The notes: generated from the sequence alone by a model not told the origin. Positions 1 to 10,790 are shown, counted from the stretch's first letter. The stretch: DNA of 64,000 nt from Acinetobacter radioresistens DSM 6976 = NBRC 102413 = CIP 103788 (GCF_006757745.1 NZ_AP019740.1:1860001-1924000); one strand, 5' to 3'. A program made the numbers and translations.

Positions 1-31
1 AAAAGATTTAAGGCATGGATGAATTGATATA

Positions 32-1459
32 CTAGAAATAACTTCGTTTAAGTGGACGCTGGGCTGCCAGTTTTCTCCGGTAAGCTTTAAACTGCAGTGT
101 AATCCCAATAAAAATAACGATTAATGCCGCTCCACCTGTAGAAATAACCAGAACACGATATTGCTCTATAAAAGTCATGGCAATTAAAGATGCAACAATA
201 AAAGCAATCACCAGATAGCTTAACCACGGAAAAAACCACATTTTGAGTTTGATTTCCTGACCTTCGCGTTCCATTTTCCGGCGTAGTCTGAGCTGAGAAA
301 TAGCAATCACCAGATAAACCAGCATCGCGATCATACCCGTGGTGTTCATGAGTATATCCAGAATTTCTCTGGGTTTAAGTGCATCAAAAAAATTCATCAG
401 TGCAATAGCAAATGCCACTACACAAGAGGCCAATACAGCAAATACTGGTGTACCATTTTTACGGGTTTTTTGAAACAGGGTGGGTGCATCTCCTCGCTTT
501 GAAAGCGAATACAACATGCGTGATGCGGTATAGTGACCTGAAACAAAACAGCTGCTGACCGATGTCAGTACTACGAAGTTCATGATCCACTTGGTTGCAG
601 GAATACCTAATATTTCAAAAGTACGGCGGTATGCTCCATAACCTGTCTGGCTAAGCAAAGGATCATTCCATGGAACAATACAGACAATCAAGAAGATTGA
701 GCCAATATAAAACAGGCAGATCCGCCAGACTACAGATTTAATAGCGCGCTTGGTTTGTTCTACCGGATTTTTAGATTCTGACGCGGCAATCGTTACAATT
801 TCTGCGCCTAAAAATGAAAACATGACCCCCAGTAAAGCAACAATGACCGGCCCCAAACCATTGGGCATAAAGCCGCCATGAGTGCTAAGATTGCTTAAGC
901 CGCTGACGCCACCCACTGGCCATAACCGGGAAATTGCCAATATACCCAAAACAATGAACAGGACAATTGCAATCACTTTAATTAGAGCAAACCAGAACTC
1001 TACCTCACCATATTTACTCACCCGCATAAAATTGATGGCAGTCAGAGTAATCGTCATCATCAGGGTAAATACATTTACACTGAGTAAGGGAAACCATTCA
1101 TGCAGGATTAATCCTGCCACATAAGCTTCCCACGCCATCAGCAGCACCCAGAACCACCAGTACAGCCAACCGATCGTAAAGCCCGCCCAGCGCCCGATGG
1201 CACGTTCTGCATAAGTCGAAAAAGAACCGGTATCGGGTGAGGTGGCCGCCATTTCACCCAGCATGCGCATAATAAATACCACCAGAGCTCCACCGGCACA
1301 GTAAGCCAGTATTACTGCCGGACCAGCTGCTGCGATAATGCTACCTGAGCCAACAAATAAAGCAGCGCCAATAACACCGGCAATTGACATCATGGTGAGG
1401 TGTCTGGTTTTTAATGAATCACTTAACTGATTCGAAGATTCTTTTTTATTTATCTGCAT
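32..1459 (-). CDS. gabP: GABA permease GabP (APC superfamily)
   Basis: Imports 4-aminobutyrate by proton symport through the inner membrane. The protein is 475 aa, close to E. coli GabP (466 aa), with about 12 membrane segments. Recalled E. coli GabP features recur almost word for word: the first-helix SIAGVIGA block, PDTGSFSTYA, IGWLYWWFWVL, GGFMPNG, the GAEIVTIAA stretch and YTASRMLYSLS..GDAP. I chose the ATG at 1459; a longer frame starts at a TTG (1495) without support. The gene lies downstream, in the same direction, of a direct-repeat motif at 1954-1989 that is shared with gabT, which suggests GABA-responsive control, although the leader would be about 0.5 kb. Specificity for GABA is inferred from resemblance. 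Confidence 0.9.
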   Translation of the reverse strand: MQINKKESSNQLSDSLKTRHLTMMSIAGVIGAALFVGSGSIIAAAGPAVILAYCAGGALVVFIMRMLGEMAATSPDTGSFSTYAERAIGRWAGFTIGWLYWWFWVLLMAWEAYVAGLILHEWFPLLSVNVFTLMMTITLTAINFMRVSKYGEVEFWFALIKVIAIVLFIVLGILAISRLWPVGGVSGLSNLSTHGGFMPNGLGPVIVALLGVMFSFLGAEIVTIAASESKNPVEQTKRAIKSVVWRICLFYIGSIFLIVCIVPWNDPLLSQTGYGAYRRTFEILGIPATKWIMNFVVLTSVSSCFVSGHYTASRMLYSLSKRGDAPTLFQKTRKNGTPVFAVLASCVVAFAIALMNFFDALKPREILDILMNTTGMIAMLVYLVIAISQLRLRRKMEREGQEIKLKMWFFPWLSYLVIAFIVASLIAMTFIEQYRVLVISTGGAALIVIFIGITLQFKAYRRKLAAQRPLKRSYF

Positions 1460-2223
1460 CTTGTATTCATTCCATGAATTTTTTAATGGTTGCAAATAGA
1501 TAGCGACTTAAAAAATTTCAAGATTCAGCAAACTGTACATTAGTCCTGAAATAAAAATGCCATATCTACACCTTACGAAATTGTTTTGCTTGAATTGAAG
1601 AGTCCAGAGTTTATAGCCAGCAATTAAAATGAATAATGATCTTGATCAATCAGATTTATTTATACACATTAGCTTTAGAGTTTAAGGAAACTATAGTCAG
1701 GTTAGAGACTTACTTTAAAAATCAGAGGTATTTAGCTCGTGTCACTTAAACTATAGCCGCCACCACACTAAAAATACTCGATATTGCCAAACAGCATTCA
1801 ATCTTTGCTTCTGACTTTATTTTTTAGATTCATTATTTAATATTCTCTGCAAGTACAAGTTTTTACTCATGTACATGGTACGTTCGCCACCACTTGTTTT
1901 AATACATCTGGCCCTATCGACCTAAACAATATGGCGTGTTTATCCAGAGCCTGCGAGTACCATTTTTTAAAATTTGTCAGGAGCCAATTTATATTTCTGA
2001 TCATCAAGTTAAGGTACCGATTTAATATATGAAAACCAGGCTTAATATTTTTTATATTTTAAAATTTATTGCTTTGATTTTTAGAATTAAACATAACTAT
2101 AGGCATGAATAATTGAAGAATAGAATTACTTATATTCTTTGAATATAACCTGACCTTGCACGTTTAAAACAGACTGTTAAATGCCTCTTATCTCATTTAT
2201 CAGCTAAGAGGCACCTTAACATT
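1460..2223. other. long AT-rich intergenic region upstream of gabP
   Basis: This 764-base gap holds no convincing gene. The only small frame seen on the minus strand is about 19 codons (start near 1873) with no good ribosome binding site. Its notable content is the GabR-type direct repeat at 1954-1989. A long untranslated leader for gabP or an unrecognised small RNA is possible, but nothing diagnostic was seen. Confidence 0.5.
1954..1989 (-). promoter_or_regulatory. GabR-type direct-repeat operator, copy C
   Basis: On the plus strand a CGAGTACCATTTTTT box is followed by AGGAGCCAATTT. The core boxes TACCA (1958-1962) and AGCCA (1982-1986) are exactly 24 bp apart. The same architecture occurs at 15116-15150 (before gabT) and 23719-23753 (before the MocR regulator). 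A TTTA (1939-1942) lies outside the proximal box, as in the other two copies. Read on the minus strand it points toward gabP. The function as an operator is inferred. Confidence 0.6.
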
Positions 2224-3630
2224 TTAGCGACTGATATGGATTGCCTGTTTCTTGGTAAATAAAAGTAGGCCATCCAATCCAAATGAATAACCCAAGCCGG
2301 AAAGTTTCCAACCACCAAATGGTGCAGCAGGTGACAGGTCAGCATGACTGTTAATCCACACCGTACCGCATTCTAGCTGATTGGCAATCTCTTGAGCTTT
2401 TTCAATATTTTGGCTCCAGACTGAACCGCCGAGCCCGAAAGAGCTTTGATTGGCGCGCTGGATCACATCATCTATCTCACTAAACTTTATAATAGGTAAA
2501 ACCGGACCAAATTGCTCTTCATCTACCAGTGCCACACCTTCTCTTAGGTTTGCAATCAAAGTCGGTGCAATATAATAGCCGTTTTCTGGCAGTACTGGTG
2601 CCTGAGTAAGCAGTTCTCCACCCTGAGCAATCGCATCCTCAATAAGCGCCTTAACTTTATTAAACTGCATACGGTTTTGTACCGGACCAAAAGTTGTGTT
2701 TTCTTCTTGTCCATTACCCACAACCTGCCGTTCAGCTATTTCTACCAGTTTATGTATTAAGTCCTCATAAATATTTTCATGCACATATAAGCGCTTTAAT
2801 GCGGCACAAGTCTGGCCAGCATTTAAAAACGCCGAGCCAAAAATTTTCTCGGCCGTGCTATCTACGTCAATATCGTCTAGTACGATTCCTACATCATTAC
2901 CACCCAATTCCAGTACTACACCTTTAAGTGTATTAACCGAATGGCTCAAAATACTCTGCCCGGTACGTGTCGAACCGGTAAATGTAACTTTGGCGATATC
3001 AGGATGCTCACTGAGAACCTGCCCGACTTTACCTGTGCCAAGTACTACGCTACACACGCCTTTTGGTACATGACGGTTAATAATTTCTACCAGTTTGACT
3101 GTACTTAAAGGAGTATATTCTGAGGGTTTATTGACAATACAGTTTTTAGTTTTTAAGGCCGGAAACAGATGCCAGACTGCAATCATAAACGGCCAGTTCC
3201 ATGGTGTAATCGATGCGACCACACCAAGTGGGCGGTTATAAACCTGAATAGTTTTACCACCAGGTTCCTGAATAGTTTCAACTGGTATTTCAAGACTGGC
3301 GATGTATTCAATCCAGCTAGCACCTGCTTCTACCTCAAACTCTGCCAAGCCTAATGGCTTTCCCTGCTCCAAGGTAATTAACCGGGCAATTTCTTTTTTT
3401 TCCTGACGGATATCATTCGCAATTTTACTAAAACTGTTATTAATTTCCTTATCAGAAATATTTTTCCATTGCTTGAAAGCTTCAGTAGCAGCCTGAACTG
3501 CCTGATTGACCTGCTCTGGGGTTGCACTGGCTATTTCCGTGATTACTTCTTCATTAGCTGGATTCAGCACTTTAAAAGTTTCTGCTGATCCTTGAATATT
3601 CTCACCGTTAATAATGACATGAGTATTCAT
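2224..3630 (-). CDS. aldehyde dehydrogenase family protein
   Basis: NAD(P)-dependent oxidation of an unidentified aldehyde to its acid in the cytosol. The 468-aa protein is a complete ALDH: the cofactor-side TPWNWPF motif (Asn145), general base Glu241 in LELGG, and nucleophile Cys275 in NAGQTC. The ATG at 3630 has an AGGA seven bases upstream. It stands alone on the minus strand with 345 bp to the next gene upstream. It resembles the broad aldehyde dehydrogenases of amine and aromatic aldehyde pathways more than GabD, because it lacks the GabD-type GQTCVC motif. Its location among GABA genes suggests an amine-derived aldehyde, but that is a guess. Confidence 0.88.
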   Translation of the reverse strand: MNTHVIINGENIQGSAETFKVLNPANEEVITEIASATPEQVNQAVQAATEAFKQWKNISDKEINNSFSKIANDIRQEKKEIARLITLEQGKPLGLAEFEVEAGASWIEYIASLEIPVETIQEPGGKTIQVYNRPLGVVASITPWNWPFMIAVWHLFPALKTKNCIVNKPSEYTPLSTVKLVEIINRHVPKGVCSVVLGTGKVGQVLSEHPDIAKVTFTGSTRTGQSILSHSVNTLKGVVLELGGNDVGIVLDDIDVDSTAEKIFGSAFLNAGQTCAALKRLYVHENIYEDLIHKLVEIAERQVVGNGQEENTTFGPVQNRMQFNKVKALIEDAIAQGGELLTQAPVLPENGYYIAPTLIANLREGVALVDEEQFGPVLPIIKFSEIDDVIQRANQSSFGLGGSVWSQNIEKAQEIANQLECGTVWINSHADLSPAAPFGGWKLSGLGYSFGLDGLLLFTKKQAIHISR

Positions 3631-3975
3631 ACTACCATCCTGGTTAGTGTTATAAAAATTACTAAATTGAGCAATTTAAGAATTGATAAAAATTTTCCAG
3701 ATTTCAAAATAAATCACTTTTGCTTTAATATCCTTATTTTAGGATTTAAATTAATTCATCTTATTATTTAAATACCTTTTATTTAAGCGTTGGACCTATT
3801 ACATTATGCATAAATTTATTATAAATAATGTAATTAAATTTTAAAATAAATTATTAAATTTTAATAAGGTCAGTATGCTTAGGCTATTATAAAGACGTGA
3901 AGATCTTACCTAAACTGTTCATAATTCAGATAAGACAAAATAACAGAACAAGTTAAATATAAAATTAAAAACTTT
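3631..3975. other. AT-rich intergenic region
   Basis: This 345-base gap separates the aldehyde dehydrogenase from the flavin reductase; both neighbours are on the minus strand. It is dominated by A and T homopolymer-like tracts. I see no open frame, strong hairpin or recognisable operator. The aldehyde dehydrogenase promoter should lie here. Confidence 0.4.
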
Positions 3976-5051
<1,076 letters not shown>

Positions 5052-6500
5052 CTAGATACCCATGCACAAGTATTTAAGTTCCTGGTAGTCTTCGATCCCA
5101 TATTTAGAACCTTCACGGCCACAACCCGACTCCTTTATTCCACCAAAAGGTGCAACTTCAGTAGAAATTAAACCTTCATTTATACCGACCATACCGTATT
5201 CAAGAGCTTCGCTTACACGCCAGGCCCGACTTAGATTTTGCGTATAAATATAAGAAGCTAAGCCAAATTCAGTATCATTCGCCATACGGATAGCTTCTGC
5301 TTCTTCGGTAAATCTAAAAACTGGTGCTAGTGGTCCAAAGGTTTCATCTTGTGCGACTTGCATATCTGGGGTTACATCAGTTAAGACGGTTGGCTCAAAA
5401 AATGTCTGACCTAATTGATGCCGCTGCCCACCATAAATGACTTTAGCTCCTTTGGAGGTTGCATCATCAATATGTTGCTGAACTTTTTCAACTGCCTTTT
5501 CATTAATCAGCGGGCCTTGTTCTGCACCCGGTTCAAAAGCAGGAGCAACTTTGAGTTTTGCTACAGCAGCGGCAAGCTTTTCAACAAAAGTATCATAAAT
5601 ACTGTTTTGAACCAGAATACGGTTGGTACATACACAGGTCTGGCCACTATTACGGAATTTTGATGCTATCGCTCCCTCAACTGCTTTATCCAGATCTGCA
5701 TCCTCAAAGACAATAAATGGTGCATTACCACCTAATTCCATACTGATTTTTTTCATGGTTGAAGAGCATTGCTGCATCAGTAATTTACCAATGGCGGTCG
5801 AACCGGTAAAAGATACCTTACGCACCAGAGGATGCTGAGTCAGGATTCCACCTATTTCACGGGCACTGCCAGTCACTACATTGATTACACCTTTTGGAAT
5901 TCCGGCTTCTTCAGCCAGAGCGACCAGAGCTAGTGCAGAAAGTGGAGTTTCAGAAGCTGGTTTAATCACGACAGTACAGCCTGCCGCCAATGCCGGACCA
6001 ACTTTACGGGTAATCATGGCATTGGGGAAATTCCAAGGTGTAATTGCAGCCACTACGCCAACTGGCTGACGAATCACAAGCAGGCGACGTCCCTGCTTAT
6101 CATGGGGAATCACATCACCATAAGTGCGTTTAGCCTCTTCAGCAAACCATTCGATAAAGCTTGCACCATACAGAATTTCCCCCCGACTTTCGGTCATTGG
6201 TTTACCCTGTTCCGTGCTTAGAATTATCGCGAGATCTTCCTGATGTTCAATCATCAGCTGGTACCATTTTTTTAGCAGGATTGAACGTTCTTTTGCAGTG
6301 GTCTGTTTCCAGCTTTGTAGTGCCTGATCAGCTGCTTCTACTGCTTTTACTACCTGCTGTTCACTAACAGAAGGTACATGAGCAATGGTTTCACCAGTAG
6401 CCGGGTTTATTACGGCAAAACTTTTATTCTGCTCTGCTTCTAGCCATTGACCATCAATAAATACCTGTTGTTTAAATAAACCAGAATTTTTTAATTGCAC
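5052..6500 (-). CDS. gabD: NAD(P)-dependent succinate-semialdehyde dehydrogenase, copy 1
   Basis: Oxidises succinic semialdehyde to succinate, the last step of GABA breakdown. I start it at GTG 6500. A GGGAG lies seven bases upstream, the product begins MQLKNSGLFKQQ as GabD proteins do, and the length becomes 482 aa, the same as E. coli GabD. A longer TTG frame to 6554 is less likely. Catalytic features are TPWNFP, Glu255 in MELGG and Cys289 in the GabD-type GQTCVC. It is separated from gabT, while a second GabD is coupled to gabT at 12291-13739, so this copy may serve another route or aldehyde. Confidence 0.92.
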   Translation of the reverse strand: MQLKNSGLFKQQVFIDGQWLEAEQNKSFAVINPATGETIAHVPSVSEQQVVKAVEAADQALQSWKQTTAKERSILLKKWYQLMIEHQEDLAIILSTEQGKPMTESRGEILYGASFIEWFAEEAKRTYGDVIPHDKQGRRLLVIRQPVGVVAAITPWNFPNAMITRKVGPALAAGCTVVIKPASETPLSALALVALAEEAGIPKGVINVVTGSAREIGGILTQHPLVRKVSFTGSTAIGKLLMQQCSSTMKKISMELGGNAPFIVFEDADLDKAVEGAIASKFRNSGQTCVCTNRILVQNSIYDTFVEKLAAAVAKLKVAPAFEPGAEQGPLINEKAVEKVQQHIDDATSKGAKVIYGGQRHQLGQTFFEPTVLTDVTPDMQVAQDETFGPLAPVFRFTEEAEAIRMANDTEFGLASYIYTQNLSRAWRVSEALEYGMVGINEGLISTEVAPFGGIKESGCGREGSKYGIEDYQELKYLCMGI

Positions 6501-6834
6501 TAATACACTCCCTGATAAACGCTTAAACACTTTAATGGCTTGGTTTCTCTTCAATGTTTAAATACGGTTGTTTTAACAATTATTTCATAATTTTTTTTAG
6601 AAATATTTTTTTTAGACTAACTAAGACAAATTTTGTACCAAACCTCAATCGAGTCACTATGTGTTTTTTATAAAAGATATTTTTAGAATTTTAAGACTAA
6701 TATAAAACATGAAATGTAATAAAAAAAATTTTAATGCTGCTTGGCCAGAACCAGAATTTTCAGATGAGTTTAAGTTCTGGCATTACTAGTCTTTATGAGT
6801 TTCTTCCTGTTATAGGTAGAGCTCTTGAGCAAAA
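6501..6834. other. intergenic region upstream of gabD copy 1
   Basis: This 334-base AT-rich gap holds no gene. An inverted repeat CCAGAAC / GTTCTGG at 6745-6751 and 6774-6780 lies just past the end of the sulfur operon. It may act as a weak terminator on the minus strand, but it has no immediate T-tract. No AGCCA direct-repeat motif is present, unlike before gabT. Confidence 0.4.
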
Positions 6835-7707
6835 TTAATTAAAGAAGTTAAGAGGGATTTTCAGATAACGTACCCCATTTGCCTCCGGTTCTGGTAATTG
6901 TCCTCCATCCATATTGATCTGAATCGCTGGCAAGATTAGTTTAGGCATAGATAATTTGGCATCGCGCTGGGTGCGCATAGTTACAAAATCCTGTTTGCGG
7001 GTATTTTCCTGAATATGGACATTGCCATGTTTCTGCGCACCAATGGTCGTTTCATGTACAAACTCATCCCGGCCTTCTGGCTTGTAGTCATGACACAGGA
7101 ATACCCGGGTATGATCAGGTAATTGATATAAAGCCTGTACCGAATCAAACAGCTGTTCAGCACTGCCGTTTGGAAAGTCGCAACGTGCTGTACCGTAGTC
7201 TGGCATGAATAAGGTATCTCCTACGAAAACAGCATCACCGATGACATAACTCAGGCAGGCAGGTGTATGCCCCGGTGTCGGAATATTGTAGGCTTCAAGT
7301 TCGCCAATTTTGAACTTTTCACCATCTTCAAACAGATAATCAAAAGGATGATGAACCTTAAAATATTCAGGCTCAAAATTATAAATTTTGCTAAAAGTCT
7401 CCTGCACTACAGAGATTTTTTTACTCATGGCAATTTTGCCACCTGCACTACTTTGAATATATGGCGCAGCTGTCATGTGATCAGCATGCACATGTGTTTC
7501 AAGAATCCATTCAACCGTTAAGCCCTGCTGTTTAATATAATGCAAAATTTCATCAGCCTGCTGGTAATGCATGGAAGCTGAAGCTGCATCATAATTCATT
7601 ACACTGTCAATGACAGCACAGTGCTTTGTGACAGGATCAGTAACTACATAACTGAAAGTATTGGTATCATTATCAAAAAATGCCTTAACCAGAGGTTTTA
7701 TTGTCAT
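6835..7707 (-). CDS. MBL-fold persulfide dioxygenase-like protein (Blh/ETHE1 type)
   Basis: A 290-aa metallo-beta-lactamase-fold enzyme of the ETHE1/Blh group, which oxidises glutathione persulfide to sulfite in sulfide detoxification. Metal ligands are visible: ETHVHADHMTAA (HxHxDH), then TPGHTPAC, VFVGDTLF and LCHDYKPEG. The ATG at 7707 has TAGGAGAG upstream; a longer frame to 7752 would overlap the preceding gene. It follows two YeeE/YedE genes with a 13-bp gap, the usual layout of BigR-type sulfur operons, although no BigR regulator is seen here. Function is inferred from family and context. Confidence 0.88.
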   Translation of the reverse strand: MTIKPLVKAFFDNDTNTFSYVVTDPVTKHCAVIDSVMNYDAASASMHYQQADEILHYIKQQGLTVEWILETHVHADHMTAAPYIQSSAGGKIAMSKKISVVQETFSKIYNFEPEYFKVHHPFDYLFEDGEKFKIGELEAYNIPTPGHTPACLSYVIGDAVFVGDTLFMPDYGTARCDFPNGSAEQLFDSVQALYQLPDHTRVFLCHDYKPEGRDEFVHETTIGAQKHGNVHIQENTRKQDFVTMRTQRDAKLSMPKLILPAIQINMDGGQLPEPEANGVRYLKIPLNFFN

Positions 7708-7720
7708 GATATTCGCTCTC

Positions 7721-8134
7721 CTATCCAAACCATTTGCGATGAACAAATACACCAGCTAGCATCGCTAAAATAAAATAGAGTGATTCATAATGGCCAAGGC
7801 CGATCAGGGTCAGTCCTGGTGCAGGACAAATTCCAGCTATACCCCAGCCCATACCAAAAATCAGCGCACCCATGATGAGTTTAGAATCAATTTTTTGATT
7901 GGTGGGTAGTTCTATTGTTTCATGGAATACAGTTTTAGGCTCGGCAGAACGTAGCGCTTTCTGAAACGGAATAATGGCCACTAAAATGGCACCTATCATC
8001 ACAAAAGCCAGACTTGGGTCCCATGTACCAGTGATATCCAGAAAATCCAGTACTTTTTCAGGATTAGCCATTCCTGAAATACTCAGCCCAAGCGCAAAAA
8101 TACTACCAAATATAAAGGCCAAAATATTTTTCAT
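7721..8134 (-). CDS. YeeE/YedE-family sulfur transport protein, C-terminal half (DUF6691-like)
   Basis: A 137-aa integral membrane protein with about four helices. It has the family's small-residue helix starts (GSIFALGLSISGM; LIFGMGWGIAGICPAP). The Cys in GICPAPG is typical of thiosulfate and sulfur-transporting YeeE/YedE proteins. Its ATG overlaps the stop of the upstream paralog by four bases (ATGA), so the two half-size proteins are translationally coupled and probably form one transporter. The pair probably handles sulfane sulfur for the dioxygenase downstream. Substrate is inferred. Confidence 0.85.
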   Translation of the reverse strand: MKNILAFIFGSIFALGLSISGMANPEKVLDFLDITGTWDPSLAFVMIGAILVAIIPFQKALRSAEPKTVFHETIELPTNQKIDSKLIMGALIFGMGWGIAGICPAPGLTLIGLGHYESLYFILAMLAGVFVHRKWFG

Positions 8135-8553
8135 GACTGTATTCTCAGAACGTGCCGAAGCAGATAAACCGTGATAAAACCTGCGAGCATGAAGCTTAAT
8201 GTAGCAACCATTGAGCGTCTGGAAAGCCTGCTAATACCACAGATACCATGACCACTAGTACAGCCAGAACCTAGACGGGTACCAAAGCCCACTAATAACC
8301 CGGCGATAATCATCATCCAGGGCGAAGCATTCAATTCAATCTCTGGTACTACAAATAAGCTATATAGAAAAGGCGTTAATATAAGGCCCAGCAAAAACCA
8401 GAGAGCCGGTGTTTTCCATAAAGTAGCGGGATCAAGTACCTGTGCAATCAGCCCACTGATACCAGCGATCCGGCCATTGACCCACAGGTAGCCGATCACC
8501 GAACAGCCAAGTAATGCTCCACCAAGTAGGGCAAGCCAATAGTCCTGAATCAT
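8131..8553 (-). CDS. YeeE/YedE-family sulfur transport protein, N-terminal half
   Basis: A 140-aa membrane protein, first gene of a three-gene sulfur operon. Family marks are the glycine-rich GALLGCSVIGYLWVNGRIAG segment and GFGTRLGSGCTSGHGICG, whose Cys-containing signature is characteristic of YeeE/YedE channels. The ATG at 8553 has a modest GGTGA upstream; an in-frame TTG at 8571 is the alternative. Transcription would start in the very AT-rich region shared with divergent dsbD, where a long palindrome (8570-8602) could bind a sulfur-responsive repressor. Confidence 0.85.
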   Translation of the reverse strand: MIQDYWLALLGGALLGCSVIGYLWVNGRIAGISGLIAQVLDPATLWKTPALWFLLGLILTPFLYSLFVVPEIELNASPWMMIIAGLLVGFGTRLGSGCTSGHGICGISRLSRRSMVATLSFMLAGFITVYLLRHVLRIQS

Positions 8554-8569
8554 AGATTCACCAAATAAC

Positions 8570-8602
8570 AATATATATTTTTATATAATATAAATATATA
8601 TT
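8570..8602. promoter_or_regulatory. AT-only palindrome between the sulfur operon and dsbD
   Basis: Eleven-base arms, AATATATATTT (8570-8580) and AAATATATATT (8592-8602), are perfect reverse complements separated by 11 bases. It lies just before the first YeeE/YedE start. AT-rich palindromes at this place are typical of ArsR-family sulfur repressors such as BigR, but no such regulator is encoded in the window. The operator role is inferred. Confidence 0.45.
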
Positions 8603-8809
8603 TTAATCAATTATTAAATCTTAATAATTTCCTATATATTTGTTATATCTATTTTTTTAATAAAACTTGGAATAAATAGAAATTTATAATGAGTTTATTC
8701 GTTTTTTATGACTAGTTTGCTTGAAAATGAATAACAAAACTGTTCATAGCGTCTTGTTTTTAAGACAGGCATAATACAATTAAATATTTAGCCTCCCCTA
8801 TGAATAGAA

Positions 8810-10717
8810 GTGCACGTTAGAAAAATTTTACTCTCCTGTTTTGTGAGCATAGTCAGTACTAGCGCTTTGGCAAATGCTAGTTTTCTGCCTGCCGCACAGG
8901 CCTTCCAGCTCAAGGCTGAATCAGTTTCACAAAAAGAAGCCCTGCTACAATGGAATATTGCACCACATTATTATTTGTATCATAACCAGTTCAAGGTTAT
9001 GGTTGGCCAGCAGCCATTAAACATTGAACTGCCTAAAGGTACAAAGAAAAATGATCCAACCTTTGGAATTACAGAGGTTCATTATCATCAGGTTGCAGCT
9101 AAAATTCAGGTGAAGCCAAAGACCAGTTATCAGATCAGCTGGCAGGGCTGCTCGGCAGACGGGCTGTGTTATCCGGTACAACGCACTACCTTGACCACTG
9201 ATCAGGATGGACTTTTTCCGCAGTTACAGTCTCAAAAAAACGGCTTGCTACAGCTTGGTAATACTCAGGCTTCATTTACAGGTAGCGAACCGGCACAACA
9301 AAATCCGACGCTTGTTAGCCGTGAGGATATTGATTCATCTTCTGATGCAGGGCAGTCCTCAACTTATAAAGCTCAACAGCTAGAAGTTATAAATACCAAT
9401 ACAGATCAATCTATTAGTTCTAAAAATACTTCAGATAGCTCTTTTTTCTGGTCAAATCAATGGAATAATGATCAGGTATTTTTAAATCTTTTCTCGCAGG
9501 ATTCCTGGCTACTTAATCTGTTGATCTTTTTTATTTTTGGAATACTTCTGGCTTTCCTGCCCTGTTCTTTACCTTTAATTCCGATTCTGTCAGGCATTAT
9601 CGTGCAGCGTAAAAAAGGTTACCGGGCTATTCCTATCGCTACAGCATTCGTTGTCAGTATGGCATTGGTTTATGCATTAATGGGCATGCTGGTGGCTGGG
9701 GTTGGTTACAGTTTTCAGCGCTGGTTTCAAAGTCCACCGGTGATTATTGGCTTTGCACTGCTATTTGTAGTATTTGCATTCAATCTGCTTGGCCTGTTTC
9801 AGCTGTCTCTACCCCAAGGTATTTTGCAGCGTTTGGACCGTATCCAGAACCGGCAGACTGGCGGAACCATTTACGGCGCTGCTGTGATGGGGGTCCTTTC
9901 AGCCCTGATTGTTGGCCCATGCATGAGTGCGCCTTTAGCTGGTTCACTCTTATTTGTTTCACAGACACAAAGTCCATTATTGGGCGGTCTGTACCTGTTT
10001 ATGCTCGGCCTGGGTATCGGTCTGCCATTATTTATTGCTGCAGTATTTGGTGCCCGCTTCCTGCCTAGACCCGGACTGTGGATGGAGCGTCTCAAATTCA
10101 GCTTTGGCTTTATTATGCTGATGATGGCAGTATATTTTATCCGGCCTCTACTCTCTCTGACATTATATTATTCTCTGTTTGCAGGTTTACTGTTGGCCCT
10201 CGCACTTTATCTGGGCTGGATCACCCGAAAGCAGAACAAGGGGCAAGCCAAGATTTTGACCTGCTTGTTGGCAGCGTTATTGATTGGCGTAAGTGGATGG
10301 AATATAAAAAATGCTCTGTCATCTTTAAATGCCGAACAACATGCCTCTGAACTTCATGCATGGCAGATAGTACGAAATGCTGAAGAATTAAATCAAGTAC
10401 TGGCCAAAGCTCGTCAAATTCAGCGTCCTATCGTGATTGATGTGTATGCGGACTGGTGTGTTGCTTGCCAGCCTATCGAGCGCGATATTACGCCACGTGC
10501 AGATGTACAAGGAGCATTAAAATCATGGCAAAGAATCAAACTTGACCTGTCTCATTATCAGCCTTCTCAGGATGAGATTTTATCTGAACGGGAAATTCTG
10601 GGGCCTCCAACGGTTCTATTTTTACAGCCGGATGGGCAAGAAAAACGTGAGCTTCGGCTAACCGGTGCCTTTAATGCCGAGCAGCTCATTCGTCAGCTCA
10701 GGCATACAGAGAATTAA
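8810..10717 (+). CDS. dsbD: thiol:disulfide interchange protein DsbD
   Basis: Passes electrons from cytosolic thioredoxin across the inner membrane to periplasmic thiol proteins. The 635-aa protein has a signal peptide (residues 1-22), a periplasmic alpha domain whose Cys pair lies in GCSADGLCYP, a long linker, eight or so membrane segments from about residue 235 with FLPCSLPLIP and GPCMSAPL carrying the redox cysteines, and a C-terminal thioredoxin-like domain with WCVAC. The best start is GTG at 8810; a tiny out-of-frame ATG frame of six codons (8800) overlaps it. Divergent from the sulfur operon, sharing its control region. Confidence 0.93.
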   Translation: MHVRKILLSCFVSIVSTSALANASFLPAAQAFQLKAESVSQKEALLQWNIAPHYYLYHNQFKVMVGQQPLNIELPKGTKKNDPTFGITEVHYHQVAAKIQVKPKTSYQISWQGCSADGLCYPVQRTTLTTDQDGLFPQLQSQKNGLLQLGNTQASFTGSEPAQQNPTLVSREDIDSSSDAGQSSTYKAQQLEVINTNTDQSISSKNTSDSSFFWSNQWNNDQVFLNLFSQDSWLLNLLIFFIFGILLAFLPCSLPLIPILSGIIVQRKKGYRAIPIATAFVVSMALVYALMGMLVAGVGYSFQRWFQSPPVIIGFALLFVVFAFNLLGLFQLSLPQGILQRLDRIQNRQTGGTIYGAAVMGVLSALIVGPCMSAPLAGSLLFVSQTQSPLLGGLYLFMLGLGIGLPLFIAAVFGARFLPRPGLWMERLKFSFGFIMLMMAVYFIRPLLSLTLYYSLFAGLLLALALYLGWITRKQNKGQAKILTCLLAALLIGVSGWNIKNALSSLNAEQHASELHAWQIVRNAEELNQVLAKARQIQRPIVIDVYADWCVACQPIERDITPRADVQGALKSWQRIKLDLSHYQPSQDEILSEREILGPPTVLFLQPDGQEKRELRLTGAFNAEQLIRQLRHTEN

Positions 10718-10790
10718 TTTGAATCTTAAAACGGTAAAGTTATTTGCTTATTTATATACTAATTTACAAATAGTTTTTTACTGTTAAATA

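Noticed and set aside
6501..6554. 18-codon N-terminal extension of gabD copy 1
   Set aside because: The GTG at 6500 has a better ribosome binding site and gives the normal GabD N-terminus and length.
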